From positions 1 to 7,156 of the forward strand of contig JAUVJT010000111.1 of the NCBI GenBank assembly GCA_030592225.1: a DNA stretch of 7,156 bases, read 5' to 3'. Source of the DNA: Candidatus Stahliibacteriota bacterium. GTDB lineage: Bacteria > Hydrothermota > Tepidihabitantia > B3-TA06. Position 1 is the first letter of the stretch, and every line of letters begins with the position of its first letter. Shown one piece after another: positions 1-4,633 of this stretch. Made by a program: the position numbers and the translations under genes. The notes beneath the pieces are model-generated. The model saw nothing but the letters and a program-made list of their open reading frames with translations. It did not search any database and was not told the origin of the DNA.

Positions 1-28
1 AATATACTAATATCTCCGTTCTTGTCAA
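1..28 (-). promoter_or_regulatory. Leftward promoter at window edge
   Basis: On the minus strand, TTGACA (28-23) is followed after exactly 16 bp by TATATT (6-1). This is a near-consensus housekeeping-sigma promoter reading out of the window to the left, so a leftward gene probably begins just outside. No gene is seen in 29-92, which is the spacer between this promoter and the rightward one at 93. Confidence 0.5.
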
Positions 29-92
29 GAAGATTGAGGGCCAATTCCTTTACTGCATGAAGTAATTAGCAGGTAAACGTGGACCAATAACG

Positions 93-120
93 TTGACAAC
101 CCCCCAAAAAAGTCTATTAT
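93..120 (+). promoter_or_regulatory. Promoter of the 138-638 gene
   Basis: TTGACA (93-98), a 16-bp spacer and TATTAT (115-120). The expected transcript start is near 127, directly before the AGGAGG at 128-133, so the 5' leader would be only about 11 bases. The same spacing is seen before the TIR-like gene at 926. Confidence 0.6.
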
Positions 121-137
121 ATGTAGTAGGAGGTTTG

Positions 138-638
138 ATGAGCGATTATCTGAATGAAGTCCGCAGCGCTTTAGAATTCCCCTTGCGGACAGCCATCGAA
201 AAGGTGCAAAGCCATATTATGGATCCCGATTTCATCGACAGGATGAAGGAGATATTCTCTATCTGGAGGATTGAAGACATCAACGAAGAATTCTCTTCTT
301 ACAATAGAAAATACGTGCTGGGCTTTGGGATTCCGGTGAAAATCGGACTGCGTACAAACGACGAGGTGCACTTTAAGTTCAACGTAAATATCACCAGATT
401 CAAGGCCGCCAGAAAGGGTTGCGACCGGGAGATACTTCTTGACTTCTGCGCCTGCCGGGGCGATACGCACCAGGATAATATTCCGGTAAAAATTCCCTTA
501 GCCGCCGCTGAGTCGTTTGACGGCATAACAGAGCAGTTGACCGGCGTCAACATTAAGGATGTGCTGGACAAAGCGTGCTTTTTGCTGTTCGAGGAGGATT
601 TCCTCAGAAATAAGGCGGGCCTGCCCCCTAGAACCTAG
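138..638 (+). CDS. Unrecognised 166-residue protein beside the TIR/SLATT locus
   Basis: I do not recognise this family. The ATG at 138 is chosen because AGGAGG (128-133) lies four bases before it; an in-frame TTG at 93 is the -35 hexamer of the promoter. The 166-residue product has no signal peptide or membrane segment. The first 55 residues look mainly helical and charged. Residues 58-106 look strand-rich (for example VLGFGIPVKIGL and EVHFKFNVNITRF) and carry cysteines C95, C104 and C106, followed by a helical tail with C147. No nucleotide-binding or nuclease motif is seen. It has its own strong promoter with the same layout as the nearby TIR-like gene, so it could be an accessory of that system or an unrelated island gene. 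Real coding is likely; function is unknown. Confidence 0.7.
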   Translation: MSDYLNEVRSALEFPLRTAIEKVQSHIMDPDFIDRMKEIFSIWRIEDINEEFSSYNRKYVLGFGIPVKIGLRTNDEVHFKFNVNITRFKAARKGCDREILLDFCACRGDTHQDNIPVKIPLAAAESFDGITEQLTGVNIKDVLDKACFLLFEEDFLRNKAGLPPRT

Positions 639-737
639 AAATATGCCTGCAATGCGAATTTGCGGGATGAAGAACGAAGCGCACGAAGTGACGACGCTTG
701 CGGAATTATCTTATTTTGCAATTTGACTTTTGATATT

Positions 738-754
738 GATCGGCGGAGCCGATC
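738..754. promoter_or_regulatory. Perfect hairpin GATCGGC-GGA-GCCGATC
   Basis: A 7-bp perfect inverted repeat with a three-base loop. Neither strand has a T-run after it, so it is not a standard terminator. On the plus strand GAGCC (746-750) could pair instead with GGCTC (765-769), giving two mutually exclusive folds. It lies in the 239-bp gene-free stretch 639-877, about 50 bases downstream of the orphan leftward promoter at 835-808. Confidence 0.4.
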
Positions 755-807
755 TCGGTGGGTAGGCTCTCCTTGATGGTTGCGCGTTTCTACACGTAAG
801 TTGACCC

Positions 808-835
808 AGTATAATTCCCCTGACATCTTTGTCAA
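808..835 (-). promoter_or_regulatory. Orphan leftward promoter
   Basis: On the minus strand, TTGACA (835-830), a 16-bp spacer and TATACT (813-808), the same hexamers and spacing as the TIR/SLATT operon promoter. The -35 lies inside a palindrome TGACA-TCTT-TGTCA (821-834). No convincing gene follows leftward; transcription would cross the hairpin at 754-738 and then run antisense to the 3' end of the 138-638 gene. Confidence 0.45.
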
Positions 836-877
836 ATAAAAGGAAGTCAGCCCGCCCGAACTTCACGCGACTAGGGG

Positions 878-912
878 TTGACAAGAAAGAATAATAATGT
901 ATTATTTGTCAA
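878..912 (+). promoter_or_regulatory. Promoter of the first TIR-like gene, embedded in an inverted repeat
   Basis: TTGACA (878-883), a 16-bp spacer and TATTAT (900-905), with SD AAAGGAGG at 911-918. The promoter is also an inverted repeat: TTGACA (878-883) pairs with TGTCAA (907-912), and AATAATA (890-896) pairs with TATTATT (900-906), with ATG as loop and a six-base bulge at 884-889. The -10 box lies wholly in one arm, so an operator or DNA-structure role is plausible. The expected leader is about 14 bases. Confidence 0.6.
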
Positions 913-925
913 AGGAGGACGATTT

Positions 926-1426
926 ATGAGCTACCGGAACAAAACTTACGTTATATTTGATGGGGACGAAGACATGTGGGCTTATGCCTATATGAAAGGA
1001 TGGAAGAAAAATCAAAACATCGATTTCAACTTCCACGACGCACATGACCTGAATACAATAACGAATAGAGCCAACAAAGAAACGACTAGACGAAAACTGA
1101 GAACAAGATTCTCCTCTGCCAAACAGGTTATTGTTCTCATTGGAGAACACACCAAGAATCTTACCAAATTCGTCCGTTGGGAGATGGACGTAGCCTTGGG
1201 ACTTGATCTTCCAATCATAGCAGTGAACTTAAATGGTAAGCGCAAAATGGATTCCGATCGTTGTCCAGCCATTCTAAAAGGGAAATATGTCATCCACATC
1301 CCATTCAAAATGAAAATTATCAAGTATGCTCTTGACAATTTCCCTGAATCCTACAAAAATCGCCATGAGCACCCAGGTGTAGACTGGTATTACAAAGATA
1401 GTGTTTACAAAAGCTTGGACCTATAA
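926..1426 (+). CDS. TIR-like domain protein (ThsB/MTH538 type, DUF1863-like)
   Basis: The 166-residue protein is essentially one TIR-like domain of the kind found in Thoeris ThsB (PF08937-type). Visible landmarks are the first strand and loop TYVIFDGDEDMW (7-18), a central helix rich in Arg and Lys (51-62), the strand KQVIVLIGEHT (66-76), and RWE (84-86) followed by MDVALGLDLPIIAV (87-100). E86 aligns with the glutamate proposed as catalytic in ThsB-type TIR domains. In that family the enzyme splits NAD+ and makes a cyclic ADP-ribose-type signal on phage infection; that role here is inferred. A C-terminal stretch (120-166) goes beyond the core. The ATG at 926 is set by SD AAAGGAGG (911-918). 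It converges on the SLATT/TIR operon with only five bases between the stop codons. It is AT-rich compared with the right half of the window. Confidence 0.85.
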   Translation: MSYRNKTYVIFDGDEDMWAYAYMKGWKKNQNIDFNFHDAHDLNTITNRANKETTRRKLRTRFSSAKQVIVLIGEHTKNLTKFVRWEMDVALGLDLPIIAVNLNGKRKMDSDRCPAILKGKYVIHIPFKMKIIKYALDNFPESYKNRHEHPGVDWYYKDSVYKSLDL

Positions 1427-1431
1427 TTTAC

Positions 1432-2328
1432 TTATTGTCCCCGCCTGGCAAGCCACATCTCGTGTTCTTTAGAAACAACCCCTTCTATTTGATCTACATA
1501 ATCCGAGAAAGCATTATTAGTACGTACATGAATATACGTAGAAGAAATTCTACGCAAATTCTGAAGCACAAGGGAGTATGATTGAGCTAACTCCCTAAAT
1601 TTATTAACCTGAGACCAGGCAATAATAACGGCAGCAATAGTCGTCAACACTCCCATTAAAGTTAAAAAAGAATACTGCTTTAACGCTAGCACTATTGCCA
1701 AAATCACGGCGAACATTTCAACTAACAGTGAAATCCAAAACCACCTTTTTTTATTCTTTTCATTGAGTTTGACTTTTTTATTATACCATCCCTTTTGATC
1801 ACGGACCCTTTCGGCATCGTAATAGACCTTACGTTTTTTCAATGATGATACACGCATCTGCCTCATATTAGCACTAATATCATCCCCGGTAACAGATTGA
1901 TCTCCAAGCTCCTTAGCCGCACTCAATCGGTTATCACGTATCTTTCTTAAAATTTCTAGAAATTGATCATCTATCGCCTTTGACTTTACCGCCCCCTGAT
2001 AAGGTGTTGCCCGCATCATATATCGTAAGGTCGCTTCCTTAACAGCTTCTGCAATTGCTCGACAACTAAACCATTTGGTGCTGAGTCCGAATCCTTCTGC
2101 AAGAAGTCTCGCAATTAAAGCTAAAACAAGGAATACAGGGATTGATATAGCCAAGATAATCTCAAAACCCGAAATGAGTCCGCTTAAACTACTAGTAACT
2201 GCCGCTAGGATAATAAAAAGAAATTCCAACTGAACACGGCACAAATACCCCTTTTTCGCCTTAATTGCTTCTAGGTCGCTAGTCTGAAACAGCGCAGGAT
2301 AATCGGTTTCACTCACTGATAATGCCAT
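1432..2328 (-). CDS. Tandem SLATT-domain (DUF4231-type) four-helix membrane effector
   Basis: The 298-residue protein has two similar halves, each with a paired transmembrane hairpin: about 33-52 and 55-75, then 197-217 and 220-240. Soluble helical segments follow each pair (about 85-190 and 242-298). The ending KEHEMWLARRGQ matches the E-x-W-type C-terminal signature of SLATT domains. This is the double-module (SLATT_3 plus SLATT_1-like) form of the 'SMODS and SLOG-associating 2TM effector' families, predicted to form membrane pores or channels when triggered by a nucleotide signal in defence systems. The pore role here is inferred. Its ATG overlaps the stop of the upstream TIR-like gene by one base (TAATG), so the two are translationally coupled and share the promoter at 2777-2750. 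A sampled line within it (1621-1680) is 33% GC by hand count. The family call is good; the exact subfamily is less sure. Confidence 0.85.
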   Translation of the reverse strand: MALSVSETDYPALFQTSDLEAIKAKKGYLCRVQLEFLFIILAAVTSSLSGLISGFEIILAISIPVFLVLALIARLLAEGFGLSTKWFSCRAIAEAVKEATLRYMMRATPYQGAVKSKAIDDQFLEILRKIRDNRLSAAKELGDQSVTGDDISANMRQMRVSSLKKRKVYYDAERVRDQKGWYNKKVKLNEKNKKRWFWISLLVEMFAVILAIVLALKQYSFLTLMGVLTTIAAVIIAWSQVNKFRELAQSYSLVLQNLRRISSTYIHVRTNNAFSDYVDQIEGVVSKEHEMWLARRGQ

Positions 2329-2723
2329 TATTCTCTAGTAGCCAATTCCTGGAGCTTTTTTTCACTCCAAGAATAAAGGTATATCCCATGTTTAGATAAA
2401 CACCTAGGTTTAGCAACAACCTTATCCGTTATCTTCATCGCGTAAACAGGTTTGCCTTTCTCCAAGGTCATCTCCACTTCTTCGGGAACCCAATAACTTT
2501 TGTGAGTGTCTTGACCAACGAAAACTATCGTTCTAGAAGTACCCTTTATCGCTTTGGAAATAGCCTGTTTAATCACTGCTGGATCTTCTGTGTCCCACCT
2601 CTTTAATAAATCATGGACTTTAAAATTCAGCTTGGTGTATTTGGAGTTTTCCGCTCGTCCCTTAATCAAAAGAACGATCTTACGGTCTGTTTCCGAAAAG
2701 CTAAAAAACACCACGTTAGGCAT
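2328..2723 (-). CDS. Short TIR-like domain protein, operon partner of the SLATT effector
   Basis: The 131-residue protein shows a compact TIR-like pattern: first strand VVFFSFSETDR (4-14), RTIVFVGQDTHKSYWVP (64-80), then EEVEMTLEKGKPVYAM (81-96). The last stretch lines up with the ThsB segment around its catalytic glutamate, pointing to E82 as the likely active-site residue. Family knowledge suggests NAD+ cleavage or production of a cyclic nucleotide signal; its position makes it the probable switch for the SLATT membrane protein encoded directly after it. ATG at 2723 is supported by AAAGGAGG (2736-2729). It is the first gene of the operon. It is shorter than the TIR-like protein at 926 and clearly diverged from it, so the two are not a recent duplication. 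Whether it is catalytically active cannot be seen from sequence alone. Confidence 0.8.
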   Translation of the reverse strand: MPNVVFFSFSETDRKIVLLIKGRAENSKYTKLNFKVHDLLKRWDTEDPAVIKQAISKAIKGTSRTIVFVGQDTHKSYWVPEEVEMTLEKGKPVYAMKITDKVVAKPRCLSKHGIYLYSWSEKKLQELATRE

Positions 2724-2749
2724 GGCAACCTCCTTTATCTTATTAAATC

Positions 2750-2777
2750 AGTATAAGCCACCTACCCCCCTTGTCAA
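2750..2777 (-). promoter_or_regulatory. Promoter of the TIR-SLATT operon
   Basis: On the minus strand, TTGACA (2777-2772), a 16-bp spacer that is very G-rich at its start, and TATACT (2755-2750). The expected transcript start is near 2743, giving a leader of about 20 bases that contains AAAGGAGG (2736-2729) before the ATG at 2723. Confidence 0.65.
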
Positions 2778-2851
2778 GTCAAAAAGCACAATTATTGGCC
2801 AAGCTGACGCTTGCCCCATCTCCTTGTCTCTCCCCCACCTTTCACCCCCCA

Positions 2852-2880
2852 AATCTGCGTAATCTGTGTCATCTGTGGTT
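2852..2880. repeat. Short 10-bp tandem repeat, (A)ATCTGTGT-like
   Basis: Three successive imperfect units read AATCTGCGT, AATCTGTGTC and ATCTGTGGTT. On the minus strand this reads ACCACAGATGACACAGATTACGCAGATT. Stretches of this ACACAGATTA kind are familiar as intergenic filler repeats in many environmental bacterial genomes; I recall the pattern but cannot check it here. No coding function is proposed. Confidence 0.55.
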
Positions 2881-2896
2881 AAATATTCGTGTCCAG

Positions 2897-2951
2897 CTTT
2901 TGGGTATCTTTTGACCACCTTTTGACCAACTTCTGACCATCTTTTGACCAC
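2897..2951. repeat. Five 11-bp tandem repeat units, CTTTTGACCAC
   Basis: Units start at 2897 (degenerate, CTTTTGGGTAT), 2908 (CTTTTGACCAC), 2919 (CTTTTGACCAA), 2930 (CTTCTGACCAT) and 2941 (CTTTTGACCAC), followed by a partial copy at 2952. The period is close to one DNA turn, so each TTGACC core faces the same side. They lie directly before a promoter-like sequence at 2961-2989. This is not a CRISPR array: there are no spacers and the units are contiguous. Confidence 0.8.
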
Positions 2952-2960
2952 CTTTTTTGC

Positions 2961-2989
2961 TTGACTAATAGCGCAATTCTGAGTACAAT
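2961..2989 (+). promoter_or_regulatory. Orphan rightward promoter-like site
   Basis: TTGACT (2961-2966), a 17-bp spacer and TACAAT (2984-2989). No gene follows on this strand before the hairpin at 3042-3070, so it would drive at most a short transcript of about 75 bases. Gene-free stretch 2724-3119 otherwise holds the operon promoter, two repeat blocks and the terminator. Confidence 0.35.
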
Positions 2990-3034
2990 CACCCTCAAAT
3001 AGAAATCTAATCTCTGGAGGCCGTATCTACTCCC

Positions 3035-3070
3035 TTTTAAAAAAGGAGCCGACAGAATGCCGGCTCCTTT
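3035..3070 (-). terminator. Rho-independent terminator of the lipoprotein gene
   Basis: A 10-bp stem, AAAGGAGCCG (3042-3051) with CGGCTCCTTT (3061-3070), and a nine-base loop. Read leftward it ends in six T residues (3044-3039), about 50 bases after the stop codon of the lipoprotein gene. The other direction has only three T residues, so it is a weaker stop for rightward transcripts. Confidence 0.8.
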
Positions 3071-3119
3071 GCAGAGAAGGTCGCTTTCTCCGACTGCGTT
3101 AACAGTATCCTGAACCGGG

Positions 3120-3596
3120 CTATTTAACCCTTTCGAGTTCTGAAAACAACCTGGTTGCCAACTCATCCTCGGTCATCATACCGGTAAGACTTGCCGCCGC
3201 AATATAAGTACAGAAGTCCACCGGCAGGGACCACACCTCTCCATCGTATCCAATCAAAAGATCCTCAAACTCCAGGGTTTCCGGAGCATCCATGGCAAGG
3301 GCGCCAACCGCTCCGGCACAGACTCCCATAAAGTAACCGAATTTTTCTTCAGGAGAATAGGAGTTCCAGTCTAAGTCTTTCCTGGAGGCCTTTTTGAGAT
3401 CGACCTTTATGTTGTAAGCATCGCCTTTTTTAATCAGACGCGTCTCGATTTCAAAAGGACCTGTATTTTCTATAGCCTCTTCAATCTGAGTTGCAAAGTA
3501 CTCGCCCGCCAGGGTATCGGCCTTCCTGCCTCCTCCGCAACAAGCCAGTGAAAATACAACAACCAGCAACAGGGAAAACGCAACGATTTTCTTCAT
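3120..3596 (-). CDS. Small putative lipoprotein, unknown function
   Basis: The 158-residue product starts MKK followed by a hydrophobic stretch (4-18) and SLACCGGG, giving a lipoprotein signal peptide with the lipidated cysteine at C19 or C20. The lipobox is not textbook (S-L-A-C or L-A-C-C). The mature part (24-158) is acidic, with a strand-rich section (48-70, IETRLIKKGDAYNIKVDLKK region) and a second half with Gly/Ala-rich helix (87-101) and a TYIAAASLTGMM segment (129-140). I do not recognise a named family. It would be anchored in the inner or outer membrane facing the periplasm. ATG at 3596 is fixed by GGAGG (3607-3603). It is a single-gene transcript with its own promoter (3657-3630) and terminator (3070-3035), separate from the defence genes. 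Confidence 0.8.
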   Translation of the reverse strand: MKKIVAFSLLLVVVFSLACCGGGRKADTLAGEYFATQIEEAIENTGPFEIETRLIKKGDAYNIKVDLKKASRKDLDWNSYSPEEKFGYFMGVCAGAVGALAMDAPETLEFEDLLIGYDGEVWSLPVDFCTYIAAASLTGMMTEDELATRLFSELERVK

Positions 3597-3629
3597 GCAA
3601 AACCTCCATGGTTAAGAATAATTACATTA

Positions 3630-3657
3630 AAGATAGCTACAAAATTGCAAAAGTCAA
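3630..3657 (-). promoter_or_regulatory. Promoter of the lipoprotein gene
   Basis: On the minus strand, TTGACT (3657-3652), a 16-bp spacer and TATCTT (3635-3630). The expected start is near 3623, with a leader of about 27 bases containing GGAGG (3607-3603). It is back-to-back with the tRNA promoter at 3679. Confidence 0.5.
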
Positions 3658-3678
3658 GCGAACAAGGCTCTATTGGCC

Positions 3679-3706
3679 TTGACACCTATTCCATTTCGAT
3701 TAGAAT
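3679..3706 (+). promoter_or_regulatory. Promoter of tRNA-His
   Basis: TTGACA (3679-3684), a 16-bp spacer and TAGAAT (3701-3706). The expected transcript start is near 3713, and the 5' leader then contains a perfect hairpin CCTGAC-AGC-GTCAGG (3716-3730) ending seven bases before the tRNA body. Confidence 0.65.
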
Positions 3707-3737
3707 TCAACCTGACCTGACAGCGTCAGGCTTTACG

Positions 3738-3810
3738 GTGGGTGTAGCTCAGTTGGCAGAGCACTTGACTGTGGCTCAAGATGCCGGGGGTTCAAGTCCC
3801 CTCACCCACC
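3738..3810 (+). tRNA. tRNA-His (anticodon GTG)
   Basis: A complete cloverleaf. The acceptor stem is GTGGGTG (3738-3744) with CACCCAC (3803-3809). The D stem is GCTC/GAGC (3747-3750, 3759-3762). The anticodon stem is CTTGA/TCAAG (3764-3768, 3776-3780) with anticodon GTG at 3771-3773. The T arm has loop TTCAAGT (3791-3797). G3737 supplies the extra 5' G (G-1) typical of tRNA-His, opposite the discriminator C3810. The 3' CCA is not encoded, since CTT follows, so it must be added after transcription. Confidence 0.97.
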
Positions 3811-3920
3811 CTTCCCCGTAACCCGTAACACCCACCCTTCGGGGTATTTTCACAATAAGCCGGAGCATACGCTCCGATCACAAGAACATAACATCCGTCC
3901 GTAACACCCACCCGTAACAC
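3803..3920. repeat. Repeats derived from the tRNA-His 3' end plus CCGTAACAC copies
   Basis: CACCCACCCTTC occurs at 3803-3814 (its first eight bases are the end of the tRNA) and again, perfectly, at 3829-3840; CACCCACCC recurs at 3905-3913. A 15-bp unit CCGTAACACCCACCC is at 3823-3837 and 3899-3913, and CCGTAAC(AC) also at 3816-3822 and 3912-3920. The rest of the gene-free stretch 3811-4071 holds two hairpins, CGGAGC-ATAC-GCTCCG (3861-3876) and TACCGT/ACGGTA (3924-3929, 3938-3943), and no gene I can support. The pattern recalls attachment-site remnants at tRNA genes, but the copies are short and close together. Confidence 0.6.
3834..3850 (+). terminator. Possible weak terminator after tRNA-His
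   Basis: ACCC (3834-3837), a TTCG tetraloop (3838-3841) and GGGT (3842-3845), then ATTTT. The stem is only four base pairs but has the very stable C(UUCG)G closing. CCCCG (3814-3818) could pair with CGGGG (3840-3844) instead. Confidence 0.4.
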
Positions 3921-4071
3921 ATTTACCGTCGCAAGCCACGGTAGAACACCCCCGTACCCTCTCAGAACATTTACATAACTACCTGATTTGGATGCATTGT
4001 TGCCGCTAATGACTCTTCTCGAAGCTTGCACTCCAGGAATCCAAGGAACTGCGACAGGAAAGTTATGTGCC

Positions 4072-4557
4072 TCAGAACAGCTTGTAGCCTATTTTGCGCA
4101 GGAACTCTTTGCGGTCGCGCACGTCCTCCTCGCCTTCGACCCCTGCGGGCGAGCCGCCGTCAACAACTCCCAGAATGCCTCTGCCCTGCTCTGTCTCGGC
4201 AACAATGATCTGACAGGGATTGGCAGTGGCGCAGAAGAAATTCACGAATTCCGAAGTCGCCCGCAATGCTCTGAGAACGTTTATGGGATAGGCGTTGCCC
4301 AGCATGAGCACAAAGCTGTGCCCCGCGCCAATGGCCTGCGCGTTGCGGACTGCCAGAGCGGTCAACTCCTCGTCCGTGCCTTCGGTACGTATGAGCTTCT
4401 TTGCCGACGCCTCGCAGAACGCAAGCCCGAACTTTATGCCGGGCACGGTGGAGACCAGCTCCTCGTAGAAATCCTCGCAAGTCTTGATGAAATGCGACAT
4501 GCCGATGATAACGTTTACCTCTTCCGGTTTCTCGATAGTTACTACTTTAAGCTCCAT
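4072..4557 (-). CDS. Adenosine-specific kinase family protein (PF04008)
   Basis: The 161-residue protein matches the 'adenosine-specific kinase' family over its full length. Recognisable stretches are the start MELKVVTIEKPEEVNVIIG (1-19), SHFIKT (21-26), VPGIKFGLAFCEAS (38-51), IGAGHSFVL (76-84), AYPINVL (89-95), FCATANP (108-114), VAETEQGRGILGVVDG (119-134) and the ending RKEFLRKIGYKLF (149-161). Members are known mainly from archaea, thermophilic bacteria and some anaerobes, and the assigned activity is phosphorylation of adenosine to AMP; physiological evidence is thin. ATG at 4557 is fixed by GGAGG (4568-4564). The reading frame stays open to 4872, but that extension runs through the promoter and the divergent gene and is not coding. 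It is divergent from the flavoprotein gene at 4634. No clear terminator is seen downstream. Confidence 0.92.
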   Translation of the reverse strand: MELKVVTIEKPEEVNVIIGMSHFIKTCEDFYEELVSTVPGIKFGLAFCEASAKKLIRTEGTDEELTALAVRNAQAIGAGHSFVLMLGNAYPINVLRALRATSEFVNFFCATANPCQIIVAETEQGRGILGVVDGGSPAGVEGEEDVRDRKEFLRKIGYKLF

Positions 4558-4577
4558 AGATGACCTCCGTTTGGATA

Positions 4578-4605
4578 AATATATCCATCCGGACAAGGAT
4601 TGCAA
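4578..4605 (-). promoter_or_regulatory. Promoter of the adenosine-specific kinase gene, sharing its -35
   Basis: On the minus strand, TTGCAA (4605-4600), a 16-bp spacer and TATATT (4583-4578). The expected start is near 4571, with a leader of about 14 bases carrying GGAGG (4568-4564). TTGCAA is its own reverse complement and also serves as the -35 of the divergent promoter. Confidence 0.5.
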
Positions 4606-4628
4606 GTGCTTGATTGCAAGGGTATAAT
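4600..4628 (+). promoter_or_regulatory. Promoter of the flavoprotein gene, likely leaderless
   Basis: TTGCAA (4600-4605), a 17-bp spacer and a perfect TATAAT (4623-4628). The ATG at 4634 starts only five bases after the -10 box, so the transcript should begin at or next to the start codon; no SD sequence is available. GATTGCAAG is directly repeated at 4598-4606 and 4612-4620, which could be a regulator site. Confidence 0.55.
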
Positions 4629-4633
4629 AGGTT

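Noticed and set aside
93..137. TTG start for the 138-638 gene (and likewise TTG at 878 for the TIR-like gene)
   Set aside because: Both TTG codons are the first bases of TTGACA -35 boxes; the downstream ATG codons have clear SD sites.
635..835. Minus-strand open frame of 66 codons
   Set aside because: It begins inside the -35 box of the leftward promoter and has no SD or recognisable composition.
2897..2951. CRISPR-like array
   Set aside because: Units are 11 bp, contiguous and have no spacers; no cas gene is present.
2748..3166. Minus-strand open frames in the repeat-rich spacer
   Set aside because: Their products only translate the tandem repeats (KRWSKDGQK-like) and the operon promoter; no SD or family match is seen.
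3988..4563. Long plus-strand open frame of 191 codons
   Set aside because: It lies antisense to the adenosine-specific kinase gene, whose product matches its family from end to end; the antisense frame has no SD and no family resemblance.
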